In this document: positions 42,622 through 54,439 of the stretch, piece by piece
Layout of the letters: each line of letters opens with the position of its first letter
Numbering within the stretch: position 1 is the first letter of the stretch
Source: Paraconiothyrium sp. Pb-2020
Lineage: Eukaryota; Ascomycota; Dothideomycetes; Pleosporales; Didymosphaeriaceae
NCBI GenBank assembly: GCA_022419385.1
Contig: JAJUBI010000001.1
Span: 4,154,001-4,218,000, forward strand
DNA: 64,000 nucleotides
Reading direction: 5' to 3'
Made by a program: the position numbers and the translations under genes
The notes under the pieces: model-generated
The model's input: the letters and a program-made list of their open reading frames with translations, nothing else
What the model was told of the DNA's origin: nothing
Databases searched by the model: none

Positions 42622-44422
42622 ATGATTTCGACAATTAACTTCGGGCAACCGCCTTCGGCAGCACAAGCTCGCCTGAGTATCAGCTCATCTCCCCAGCCTT
42701 CCATGTCGTCCAGTAGCGATTCGCCGGCGAACACACCGACGTTCGACTCGAATGGCGTCTCCAACGCAGACTCTCTTTCGGAAGGTCGCTTATGTTCAAG
42801 AGACGGATCCGATGACATCGTGCCAAAGATCGAAGAGACAGAACTCCAACTGTCGGATGTCAAGCCCGAGCCCGTTACAGATGACACCCCAATATCGCCA
42901 ACGGAACCGGTACGACTGAGACGCGCTAGAGGCCGACCGCGCATCCATCCTCCTCGCTCTCCTACCACCGCATCGAAGCAAGCGAAAGCACGTTCAAAAA
43001 CGGGCTGCACAACATGTCGCAAGCGAAAGAAGAAGTGCGACGAGACGAAGCCGTTTTGTAATTGTCGCACATCAGATTGGCAGATAGTAACTGATGCATA
43101 ACAGGCCTGTCGTGTCAGAAGAATAACATACACTGTGAAGGCTATAAGCCTGTCGAAATATGGAAGAGTGGCAAGGAAAGGGCAGCCGAAGGTATCATCA
43201 ATCTTCATCCGGTGCCAACAAATCTAACGAACCTGTAGCACGGCGGATGAGTGTTGAGCTAAAATTCGAACTGCCGCCGCTTATGGGAGGGGTGGAGACA
43301 GATGTTGACCGCACGCTGCTGCAGCATTTCGTTAGCAGAGCTAGCGCTGTGCTTAGTCTACACGGCGACCAAACCACGAACCCCTTCACGAAGATACTTC
43401 TGCCGATGGCCCTGCAACATGAGGGCTTAATGCACTCGGTGCTGTGCCTGTCGGCATCACATATGTGTTCTATAACTCCTTCCCAGGACTATGAGGACAG
43501 ACAGGTGTACCACCGGGGCAAAGCGTTACATTTACTGAATCAAGATCTGAACCGCCAGATGACCGGCGAAAGTGGCACCATGGTATACGAAGACTCTAAT
43601 GTCGCTCAGATCTTGCTTCATCTGTTGCATGCCATTTGCGACGGCAACACCTCAGGCGAATACCGAATGCACATGATTGCTGCAAAGCAAATCGCCATGA
43701 ACCAAAAGCTCCAGAACCCAGAATTCCAGAACCTGTTTGACGAATTCTTCTACTACCACTGGATAGCCAGCGAAATCACCTCTCTCGATGGGACCGAAGT
43801 ACCCATGATGGAGAACTTCAGCCTCCCTTTCGAGATCAACCCTGAAACAGCAGGCCTAATCGGTGTCTCGGATGGCTTATTCGGTTTCATCTCGAAAATC
43901 AGCAATCTGAGAAGGAAGCTCCGCACGCGGATTGACGAAAAGATCGAACCGACCATGGACTACGAAGCGTTGCTCACGGCGCACGCAATCGACACAGGTC
44001 TACGCAACTGGGTCTGCCCTCAGACGCCAGGCACTCCGCGCTACACACTGTCTATGCTGTACCGTCAAGCTACCTGGGTGTACCTATACCGGACAACGAA
44101 GAAGTCTAAGCCAGACCCATACATCAGGTCAGCCGTTGACGATGGGATCAAGTACATCAACGAGCTGCCCGCCGAAGGCTGGATCCAGAGTAACGTTCTG
44201 TTGCCACTCTTCCTAATGGGTTGCGCTGCATTCGATGAAGACCAGCGTCTCGAGATCAACCGAGCTTTCAACGGATTGATGGCGGTCACAGGTCTGGGCA
44301 ACATCACGTCTGCAAAAGAGGTCGTCGACCAGATATGGCATCTCATGGACATCGGCGATGCCGACTCTTGGGACTGGGAAAAGATTATTCACCAGAAGGG
44401 ATGGGACTTCCTCGCAACATAA
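42622..44422 (+). CDS. Zn2Cys6 fungal transcription factor
   Basis: Three exons: 42622-43057, 43105-43191, 43239-44422 (568 aa). The zinc cluster reads, across intron 1, C-T-T-C-x6-C-x6-C|x2-C-x6-C ('GCTTCRKRKKKCDETKPFC' then 'LSCQKNNIHC'), a complete binuclear cluster at ~130-160. It is preceded by a Ser/Pro-rich acidic N-terminus and an AT-hook-like 'RRARGRPRIHPP'. After intron 2 (branch TCTAAC) the C-terminal ~400 residues form the helical fungal regulatory domain of the Fungal_trans_2 type, e.g. 'FVSRASAVLSLHG', 'LPMALQHEGLMHSVLCLSA' and 'LLPLFLMGCAAFDEDQR'. It should be a nuclear DNA-binding regulator; its targets cannot be read from context, as no cluster adjoins it. Both introns are 47 nt. 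Confidence 0.9.
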
Positions 44423-47400
44423 GCCCTTCCGCAATTACACACACGGCCGACGCACGCATCACGTTTATGATCGATTTTAGGAGTTTTGAGTATTGGTCTT
44501 GGTATTTCGTAAGGTGGGCAATGGGCATGGGAACGGTTCAGGATTGGACCTGGGTCACGGCGACTGGCATACACCGCAGCTCATTCCAACTCTGAAACGA
44601 GGCGGCAAATCTCATCTTCTTCCTTTAGCAAATACATTGAACAACGGCAGCACATTTGATTTCCTTCGGCATGGGTAGGGTTCAACTGCAAAATGGGGAT
44701 TGGTTTTCGTTTCGAGCCTGGGTCCTGCGTGGGGCTACGGCGTCTTACTTCTGTACTGCTCTCCTATCTTTCCTAATTCACTTACGGCTGAGGCTTACTG
44801 TACGGACGGCGGGACATTTGCTACGTTATCGAGCCAGCTGTAACTTCAAGGAGGCTTTCGTGACGGTTTACAACCTGGGGCCCAAAACACATGGTCCTTA
44901 CATCAGGTATCTTTCGGGTATACAGAGTCTCATAGCGATCGCGATCGCGGCATCCTTAACAGCAATGCCACCAAGCAAAAATACCTTCACCACTCTGACT
45001 CGCATCATAAAAATCGGCCCTTCCACCTCGTCCGCACCGCCTGCTCCCGTTCAACCATGACCATGCAACGCGGCGTCTCCGCGCACCAGCTGCACGCTTT
45101 CCCCCATCGAGCAAACCGAGCGTCTTCTTCCCCTCGCTCGCCCCGCTCTCTGCCGCAGCGCAATTCCCTGGCTGTACTACGCGAGCGTCGTAGTCGGGCG
45201 TTGCGACTCATGCTAGCCTCCACAATCCTCCGAACTATCGAACAGACTGAGTTAATGAGGTGCAATGCTGCGTAATGCGCGATGGCTCGAAGCGCTCGCG
45301 CATGCATTTATCCGGGTGTGAGGTGCGGAGGGCAGGGGCGGGGCCATCATCCGTAGGCGCGGTAGAGGGCGTGGGGGTGTCACTGGTGGGCGCGAGTTCA
45401 CGGTAGGAGGATGAAAAAGGTAGGCAGGGCGAGAAGATGCAGTATGTCTGCTCTGAACAGCGTCGTTCGCTTGCGGGTAAAGGAATGGCTGTTAATGTTG
45501 AAAGGGTCGATCGTCATATGTGAAGTGGTGCGGTTTCCAGCTCTGGACGTTCGTCCATTGTGGTACAGAACATGCTTTGAGTGAATGATCCCTTCCCTCT
45601 CCGCTGCAAATCACGCCTGCAAGATCCTGTAGGCGGACCTATCTACGATACGATACAGTATGCTCTTCGTTCGGTAGACCGTATCCGGCCTGCCGTCTTC
45701 ACATGCACGCCTTGCCCAAAGGTGCGCGCCTGCATACCCCAGAAATTGCACCGCCATAGCGAACGCAGAGCTAACGCTGGGACCCCCACGGTCGAAACCC
45801 GTATTGTACCGAAGGTGGTTCGTCGCGTCCCCACGCGGACGTGTTTTTGTTTCAGGACGCTTGAACCTCAGAGTTGGGGCGGAGACGTACGATTATACCG
45901 AGATGCTGTTCAGGAAGGGAGCTATTCCCGACGGCACTTGAGGCTTGTCGCTCAGGGGGACGTGCTATTCCCAACGGGCATCTGAAGCTTGCGCAATGAA
46001 AACGGATGACGTGGATTCTAGACCCTCGCGTCAGCGGTCCTGCTGGCTGTTTGAGCGAGAGTCGTGATTAGGCTCGCATCCGATGGATGAAGTGCATGTA
46101 TCCGATCAACGGCATGTTCGTACGGAAACAGTAGCGTGAAGGGCGCCTGAGCATCTGGGTACCTGATACTGTCTACTGGGATCCATGTCCACGACATCAA
46201 CACCTGCTCGAGCCTCGGAATAACCGGCTGCCTTTCATTAACAGACACCGGTCGCATTAATGCGGCACACCGCTCCCCCGGCGCGCCTGGCTATGGTGAG
46301 CATTAAGCACCCCACGAGACCGTTCCTGCCTCTGGGACCATCGGTATGTGATCGCTGTATGGATATTCGTGATCGGTGAGTAACATCCTTGCAGCTGCGA
46401 ACACGCCCCAATTGAGGAAAGTCGCGTCTGGAACTTGGGTAGCTCACCGATGAGGACAGCATTAGCATAGCCACGAGGTAAAGTGTGCCTTACAGAATCG
46501 TTAGTCTAGCCCTATGGTGTGTTGTAATGGTCATCGGGCGTCTGAGGCGTATGGGGCACGCACTATGGCGCTGGATGCTCGCAGCTGCTTCCGGTCACTT
46601 GATCGGTGATGCGAGCCGGTCAGCTTTCTAGATTGTTGTGATCGCTTCGTAGGGCTGACTGACTACTGCACGCCGTAGAGGTCTGCGAACATCCTGTGAA
46701 GGGTGTGATGTGTAGACTAACGTTGATGGTGGCTGATGTGGCTGCTCTTGACTCAGCTGGCGTAGTGCATACTTAAGGTAGGCAATAAGTCAATGCAGCA
46801 AATGAGCGCGCAGATCGAGCGCTGAATCCATAATTGTAATCCGGCTTCTTCGACGTGCCCACCACACACTCCACAGAAGCTGTGAGTGCAAGCAGATGGT
46901 GTCGTCAACGATGTTGACTGGTATCTGCCCGCACCGCTTCACTTCGCTTGGATAATTCATGAGTGGCTATATTGGACGGATTATGGTGCCGAAGTGTGGC
47001 ATGATACCCGGCATGCTGCATCACCAAGCCACGAGGGGTGTGCACTGATGCTCATAGCCATCCTCGATAGGGATCAAACCAAGATTACCGAGTTCATAGC
47101 GTGTGACGATTGCGAGCCTCGGTTCGCATGAGGTCGAGCTATATTTGTATAAGGACGTCCCCCCTTCGCAATCAGGCATCGCTTCGGCGGTATTTTCCAA
47201 GGAATCACAGCGAACCGCACGTTCATCTTTGCTTGAAAGAGCTGTCGCTGAACCAACGTTCTCAATCGAGTGATAAGTGTTCATCCATTCTTAATACGGC
47301 GAGTGTCCGTCCGAAGATGGAAACCGATGGTTGGTAGCGAGCGAGCGGTATCAGGGGACCGTGGCGTTTCTGCTTCAGAAGGTTATGTGGGTGGCTGTGG

Positions 47401-48163
47401 ATCCACGCTCGCTTCAGAGCCGATGATCAACGTGTGTCATCGAGTCGGGGTCGCTACGTAGTTTCCAAAAGAGATCGTTAGCCAGATATGTATCTCACTG
47501 CATTCCTCGCTTGGCTTGAGTAACAGAGCCAAGGTCCGGCATGATCCATGCATTATATGCGAGTAGCGACCGTTGGGTGTCATCAAGATTTAAGACTCGG
47601 AACGTGACCTGTGCCGAGGATCAACCGAGCTGTTTCAGCAGCAAATAGAATGAAATAAATTGGGTGTTGACAAAGACCCCTTTTCAAGTTTCAGGCCGAT
47701 GGTACGGTGGGATGCGGCAGGTGGGAAATGTGGATGTGCGGGGGATCCTTGGATTGCACTGGTGGCGCCTACACGCCAGAAACCACCACGAACAGACTCT
47801 TGGCTCGATCCCTCCAAGGAATTCCCCCAATAGTGTTTGAGGATAGCCAAAATTCAATCGACTCATCTCACAAATAATTCTGAAACAGTTGCAGATGATT
47901 TCGTCACCAGAATGCTCGCCGTGGATGGGTGGACCCTGAGGCAACATGCAAGCGACCGAAGCGAGGCGCCAACGGCCAACGACAACGTCTGCCCACCGCA
48001 TCGGCTGCTTAGCGAGGGCCGGGGACGATGGAACTGCGGAGTCCAGGCGCAGATTGCAGCTCGCGTGCAGCTGTAACGAAGGCACTTCAGCTTTCCGTCG
48101 TGAGCGCGTCCGCTAGATCATGCTTCCATCTCTTCAATCCTCGTGGTTTCGGTGAGCGCGACG
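44423..48163. other. Gene-free region, 3.7 kb
   Basis: The longest stretch without a supported gene. Short open frames (44656-45060, 45581-45985, 46886-47131 and minus-strand frames) have no motif, no splice-supported extension and no signal peptide. No repeat, tRNA or transposon remnant was recognised. Confidence 0.5.
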
Positions 48164-51100
48164 ATGACCGACTCGATCGAGAACGAGAAACGACACAGTG
48201 CGCCACCGGTGATGAAAGAGGGTGTCGGACAAGCTTCCCCTGTGCAGACCGACGAAATACGACGTGTAACGACAAAGACCTCCGAAAGTTCACACGTTGA
48301 AAATGCCATCTCGCTGCGCGAAGTTGATCCCGTGTCCGTTCGATTGGAGCACCTTTCAGTGTCGGTAGACGAGTCACCAAGTGCTCTTTCAAAGCTTTTC
48401 CAAAAGAGAAGTCCGCAGACGCAGGATGGCGGCCACACGAAGAAGATCTTGGACGACATTTCCGCAGAATGCAGGAGTGGGACGCTGACGGCAATCATTG
48501 GGGGTAGTGGCAGTGGCAAGACTTCGCTGTTGAACCAGATGAGCGGGAGGATGAAGGGCAATCGACTATCAGTATCTGGACGGACTCTATTCAACGGGAG
48601 CGAAGATGCGTCTCATATTCCATCCGGATTCGTCATACAACAGGATATCTTGCTGCCTACACTGACAGTCCGGGAGACATTGACCTATGCGGCCCAGCTT
48701 CGCTTGCCTTCGTCGATCAGTCAAGCAGAGAGAAAGAAGCTAGTGGAGGAGGTCATCATGGAGTTGAGTCTGAAAGAGGCGGCTGATACGCGAATTGGCA
48801 ACCACGAGCATCGCGGCTGCAGTGGCGGCGAGAAGCGACGAGTCAGCATTGGCGTACAACTGCTGTCGAATCCCAGTTTACTTTGGCTAGATGAGCCAAC
48901 CACTGGACTTGATTCAACCAGTGCGTACCAGATCGTGAAGACTCTGCAGAGCCTTGCACGAAAGGGGAGAACCATCATCGTCACCATACACCAACCTCGA
49001 TCGGAGATTTGGAGTCTTTTCGACAACATCATACTTCTTACGAGGGGTAAGCCCGCGTACGCGGGAAGTGCAGACGAGTGTTTACTCTACTTTCAGAGTC
49101 TAGGTCACGAGATGCCTCCCTTCACGAACCCAGCGGAGCATCTCATCGACGTCGTAAGCGTTGACAATCGGAGCGAGGAAGCGGAGGCTGCAGCCCAAAT
49201 TCGCGTTGATCGCATTACTGAAGCATGGAGAGAGCGCTCTTCGAAACTACAAACCGAGTGGAAACCCAATGAGAAGGCATCAAGCATCGCGCACTCATCG
49301 AAACGCTCCTCCCCAGCAAGGCACATATCACTTCTACAGCAGGTTCGCGTCTTGACATCACGGACCTGGATCGTCACATTAAGGGACCCGATGGGTATGT
49401 TTGGTAGTCTTGTAGAAGCAATTACGATGGCGGTTATCATCGGTTGGATTTTCTTGCAGCTGGACGGCACGCTCTCCGGCATTCGATCTCGCCAAGGTGC
49501 TCTGTACATTGCATCCGCAATGCAGGGCTATCTTATCTTGCTCTATGAAACCTACCGCTTGACCATCGATATCCATGTTTTCGACGAAGAGGCGCGACAA
49601 GGCGTGGTCGGCATACCAGCCTTCCTCATATCGAGGAGATTGGCTCGCTTACTGATTGAAGATATCCCGGTGCCGTTGATCTTCTCAATCATCTTCTACT
49701 TCATGGCTGGTTTTCGAAAAGATGGAGAAGTGTTCCTTACCTTCTTCAGTGTAATCTTGCTTGAGCAGTACATCGCTGTCTGCTTTGCAATGGTCTGTGT
49801 TGCGGTCTCGCGCAATTTCGCCGGGGCGAGCTTGGTGGCGAACCTCGCCTACACACTGCAGTCCATGGCTTGTGGTTACTTCATCCAGTCGAACACCATA
49901 CCGGTCTACGTACGTTGGACGAAGTGGACAGCCTACGTCTTCTACGCTTTCGGTGCATTGGCTGCCAACGAGTTCACAGGGCAGTTCTACGATTGTCCAT
50001 TTGAAGGTGGCGCCTCAAATCCCGCGTGTAAAGAATATGTCGGAGCTTTCATTCTCGACTCGTTAGGTTTTCCCGGGAATTGGGTCTGGCGTCCGATCCT
50101 TGCACTCCTTGGTTTCGGTATCGCTTTCTACATTGGCGCCTACCTTTTGCTCAAGTTTTGGAATGCTGAGATTTCCATGGCAAGAGCAAGACCTTCGAAC
50201 GTGGATGCGTCAGCCGGAAAAGAGAAGATGGTCGCCAGGTCTCGAGAAGAAGTGCGCACAGTCACCATTCGACTTGACGGATACGGGCTTGACCTTGAGA
50301 AGCGTTCCTTGAGAAAGAAGACCACGAAGACAATCCTCAATCCGCTCACCGCTGAGTTCCAACCAAGCACAATGAATGTCATAATGGGTCCTTCAGGCTC
50401 GGGAAAGACGACACTGCTCAATTGCATGGCGGGTAGACTGCGGGATGATCTGACGACTCGATACAGGAAGTACGGAGACATGTCTTTCAATGGCCTGTCG
50501 CCGTCGCAAGACGTGGTTCACGCCATATGCTCGTTTGTTACGCAAGATGACGATGCTCTCCTGGCTTCGCTTACCGTACGCGAGACTCTTCGATACGCCG
50601 CTGGTCTACGATTGCCCAAGTGGATGACGAAGCAAGAGAAGATGCAAAAAGCCGAAGACATACTTCTCAAAATGGGGTTGAAGGACTGTGCAGACAATCT
50701 CATTGGTAATGATCTAATCAAGGGGATCAGCGGAGGCGAGAAACGCCGCGTGACGATTGCAGTTCAGATCCTTACAGAACCTCGTGTCCTTCTACTCGAT
50801 GAACCATTATCGGGTCTGGATGCGTTCACTGCACTCTCCATCATGGATGTTCTTCAAGGGCTCGCCAGCGAAGGCCGCACACTCGTCGTAACAATCCATC
50901 AGCCGCGATCCGACCTCTTCGCCCATTTCGGAAGCATCCTTCTCTTAGCACGGGGTGGTCATTCTGTCTACGCCGGCCCAGCTCGAGAGATGCTACCACA
51001 CTTCATGAAAAAGGGATACCACTGCCCCCAACACATCAACCCTGCCGATTTTGCGCTTGATCTCATTACCGTCGATCTGCAGCATGAGTCTCGCGAGGTC

Positions 51101-52254
51101 GCCAGTCGAGCCAAAATCCGCAGCCTAATCGAGTCTTGGACACCAGATATGTTCCCAGCTGCTCGGACAGGGTCAATTTCCACACCAGCAGAGCTCGGAA
51201 GTTTGGTCAGAGCGCCAGCCTCTTTCGTTGCGGCTTTCTCCATTCTTTTGAGGAGGGCAACGAAAAACTTTTTCAGACAGCCTGATCTGCTGTCTGCGAG
51301 GATCGGTCAGGTAGCTGGCTTAGCCATTGTGCTTGCTCTCTTCTTTGCACCACTGAAGAACAATTACTTCGCGGTCCAGAATCGCTTAGGTTTCCTCGTA
51401 GAAATTGCTCCTTTGTATTTCGTTGGTAGTAAGTTTCCCATTGGTCCAAGAAGCCCTTCAGTTGGTTTAGCTAACCGTATAAACAGTGCTTAACAATATC
51501 GCCGTCTACCCACTCGAGCGCGACGTATTTTATCGCGACTACGCCGATCGCGTATACAACGTCGAAGCTTTCTTTCTGACTTACACCGTCCTTGAGATTC
51601 CATTTGAGATCATCAGTTGTATCCTCTTCTCGTGCCTCGCCGTCCTCGCGTGCGGCTTGGAGCGCGACGCCCCTACGTTCTTCATCATAACATACAACGC
51701 TTTCTGCATTGTCAACTGCGGTGAATCCCTTGGTATCACATTCAACACGCTATTCACCCATACTGGCTTCAGTGTGAACTGCATGAGCGTGTTCCTAAGC
51801 GTAGCGCAAATCATGGGTAAGCTCAAGCTCGTTTACGCTCATTATAAACAGAGTACTTATTCTTGCAGGTGGCGTCATGTCCCTCAACATACCCAGCTTC
51901 CTACAAGCTTTCAATCACCTCTCACCCATCAAATGGGCCATGGGCAACATGGCGCCTTACACACTCCGCGGTATCAAGTTTACCTGCGAAGACTACCAGA
52001 AGATCAACGGGCGCTGTCCCATCAACACAGGCGAGGAGGCCCTCGCTCTGTACAAACTCAACAAGGATCCCGAAATGTACATCATGGCGTTGGGCGTGTG
52101 CACCATCGTGTACAGGCTTATTTCGTACCTTATACTAAAATGCGTGAAGGAAAGGTGGATTGGCAGGACGTGGAGGAAGGTGGGCGGAGGACGCTTTCTG
52201 AAAGAGGAGACACCGCAACCTTCTGGTGCAACGGGGGAAGCAATGCTGAGATGA
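48164..52254 (+). CDS. Full-size ABCG transporter, YOL075C-like (NBD-TMD-NBD-TMD)
   Basis: Three exons: 48164-51428, 51487-51816, 51869-52254 (1326 aa). First nucleotide-binding domain: Walker A 'GGSGSGKTS' (~114), signature 'CSGGEKRRVSIG', Walker B 'LLWLDEPTTGLDS', H-loop 'TIHQPRSE'. The first membrane domain (~410-660) has about six helices, starting 'MFGSLVEAITMAVIIGWIF'. Second NBD: 'GPSGSGKTT', 'ISGGEKRRVTIA', 'VLLLDEPLSGLD', 'TIHQPRSD'. The second membrane domain spans introns 2 and 3. Both NBDs are complete, and the order NBD before TMD twice is that of ABCG/White halves joined, as in yeast YOL075C, rather than the PDR motif pattern. Substrate unknown; lipid, sterol or drug export is possible. 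Introns 51429-51486 and 51817-51868. ATG 48164 gives a hydrophilic N-terminus. Confidence 0.92.
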
Positions 52255-52465
52255 ACACCACGCTTGTACGATGTTTGAGATGTGGAAGAGAAGGTACTGC
52301 TCGTTTGCTGTTTAAGATACCCGCTCGCTTTTCCCATTACGTTCTTACCCTCCATACTCGAATTCTCCTATAATAAAAATATTGAACTCTCACATCTTTG
52401 AACAATAACCAACGTCCCAATCTCTCTTCCTCCCTTCTCTCTCACGACCCCACTTATGATGTTCT

Positions 52466-53396
52466 TCAAATCATATCCTCCACCCCAGGTAGTACCGTTC
52501 CATTCTTCAAGACCGCAGCAGCGTGACCCCTCATCAACATGCCATACGCCGGCAAATACTCATCAACAAACGGCACGACCTCCGCGACTCCCGGCGAGGG
52601 ATTCCTCCAATCACGCATGAGATCGCCCGCAACAGCAAACCACGACACAAGGTGCACGCCCGCAGCCTGCATGCGGAGATTCGCGGTGTCGCGGACGAGC
52701 GCGCTAGTCGTACCGCTGGCCTCGACGTTTGCGAAGACGGAATAGCTTTGACAGGCGTTAGCTTCTGCCCAGAGAAGGTCTCGCGGGTGAGCATTAGGGT
52801 GGGAAGTGTAGAAACGAGACGGACCCTTCAGAGCGGAGAGACAGCGCGAGGAAAGACGTGCACACGTCTGTGACGATGCCGCCGATGATGATTTGTTTCT
52901 TGCCCGTGGCGCGGACGGCGGCGCGGAACTCGGGGCTGTCCCAGGCACTGGTCACGGAGATACATTAGCTCGTCGATACAACATAGGCGACTTGTCGACT
53001 TTGCTAAAAAGTATAATTGCCTAGCAGAGTGCTGTGATCGACTTACTTGATCTCCCCCTTCCTTTGCACAACCTCAACCTCAGGATACATATCCGTAATC
53101 TCCTTCGGCAACGGCCCATTCGGTCCCGTCTCCGCAGAGGTGGTCATTACCACAGGGATGTCGAATAGCTTGCCGAGGGCTGCGTGGCCCAGCATGTTCT
53201 GCTTGTAGACGGCGGGGTCCCAGTCGCGCGTGAGTTGGAAGAGGCCGATTTGTTGGTCGACGATCAGAAGCGCGGAGTCGTTCTGGTTGATGCGTTCCCA
53301 GGGGACCCAGTTGGTGGATTGGGTCGGCTGCGGAGTTGCTTGGCTGTGGCCGAGGAGGCCTATGGAGAGGAGGGTGAGGACGGTAGTTGTCTTCAT
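52466..53396 (-). CDS. Secreted isochorismatase-like cysteine hydrolase
   Basis: Three exons: 53396-53047, 52947-52825, 52745-52466 (250 aa). A clear signal peptide ('MKTTTVLTLLSIGLLGHSQA') precedes an isochorismatase-like fold: catalytic Asp in 'ALLIVDQQIGLFQL', 'VVMTTSAETGPNGPLP', 'INAWDSPEFRAAVRATG', the strand-loop 'IIIGGIVTDVCTSFLALSL' with the nucleophile Cys, then 'YSVFANVEASGTTS'. The class includes nicotinamidases, N-carbamoyl hydrolases and isochorismatases; the exact substrate is open. Secretion is unusual, but secreted isochorismatases of some plant pathogens affect salicylate. Introns are 52948-53046 and 52746-52824. The latter ends AAG rather than the nearer CAG, consistent with its branch site GCTAAC lying downstream of that CAG. 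A TATA box lies at 53501-53508. Confidence 0.85.
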
Positions 53397-54439
53397 CTTG
53401 GATAGCGAACAAGGCTAGTTGTGCACTGAGGTTGCAGGGTGTAAATGTGAACACTGGAGCTTGATAAGATGGTGGCTTGTTCCGGAGGGCTGTTTTTAGT
53501 TTTATATACCGGATTCTCTTAGCTAGACTCTTCGTATGTGCAGTGTACATGTCCTCTTGCTGATCGTGACGGACAAGTTTACCTTCATCCGGATTTTCCG
53601 GACACGATTCCAAGCCGTGCCGAGCATGACCTCAAAGCATCAACTAACCTCATGTAACCTGTACACAGACATCATGTTGAATTTTGCTATGGTAAAGGAT
53701 GGTAGTATACCAAACACACCCACGAAATGCTTGTCTAATGGCTTACGAAGGCGGTGAATTCGGGCCTACTTTATCGGCAGACATCTATCCGCACTCCCGC
53801 GCCTATCTCCAAGATCCGGACAAGTAGAAACAACAATTGATTACACGATTCTGGAAATTGATTATAGTCGCTGTAAGCTGCAGCCAAGTCTTCAAAGCGA
53901 GCCGCGTTCCCGAAACGGAAAGAGGTGAGACGGCACCACTGTATAAACATTGATCCTTCAGACTTAGCAAGAACGTCCTCCGCTACAGACTATATGCTTT
54001 ATAACGCACGCACGGAATTATCCCGCACCTCTTCTTGCGGACACCATGAGCATCTCGCCGACATAAACGGCGAGGTTGTGTCGTCGCATCTCACTGTTGT
54101 GCACTTGCCGTGTTAGGTGTGAATTGGTTCAAGACAATTGCGGAAATGGGTACAGAAGCTGAACCAAGTTATATCAATTCCAATCGCGGCGTACTAGCTG
54201 TCAATGGTATCTGGCTACCTACTACCTTTCCCAGAAGCGCCCGTCTCCCAATCATCTTAGTAACGCCTGATTTCCCAAGACCGAATGCACTGCCTTCAAT
54301 GCTACAGCACGCTGTACCAACAGCGTGAGATGCCGGACGCCATGTCCTTATGCACGTATGCAGTATGCCGAGGACGACTTCCCCGGGTAGGGATAAATGC
54401 TGAATAAACGCCAATATACACCGCTCACAATGCCGTTGC
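53397..54439. other. Intergenic, about 1 kb
   Basis: Holds the promoter of the isochorismatase-like gene and the 3' region of cullin-3; no other feature supported. Confidence 0.5.
53501..53508 (-). promoter_or_regulatory. TATA box of the isochorismatase-like gene
   Basis: Minus-strand 'tatataaa' about 105 nt before the ATG at 53396. Confidence 0.55.

Noticed and set aside
39498..48163. tRNA or other structured RNA genes in the gene-free stretches
   Set aside because: No convincing A-box/B-box pair with acceptor stem was found by eye; a covariance-model scan would be decisive.
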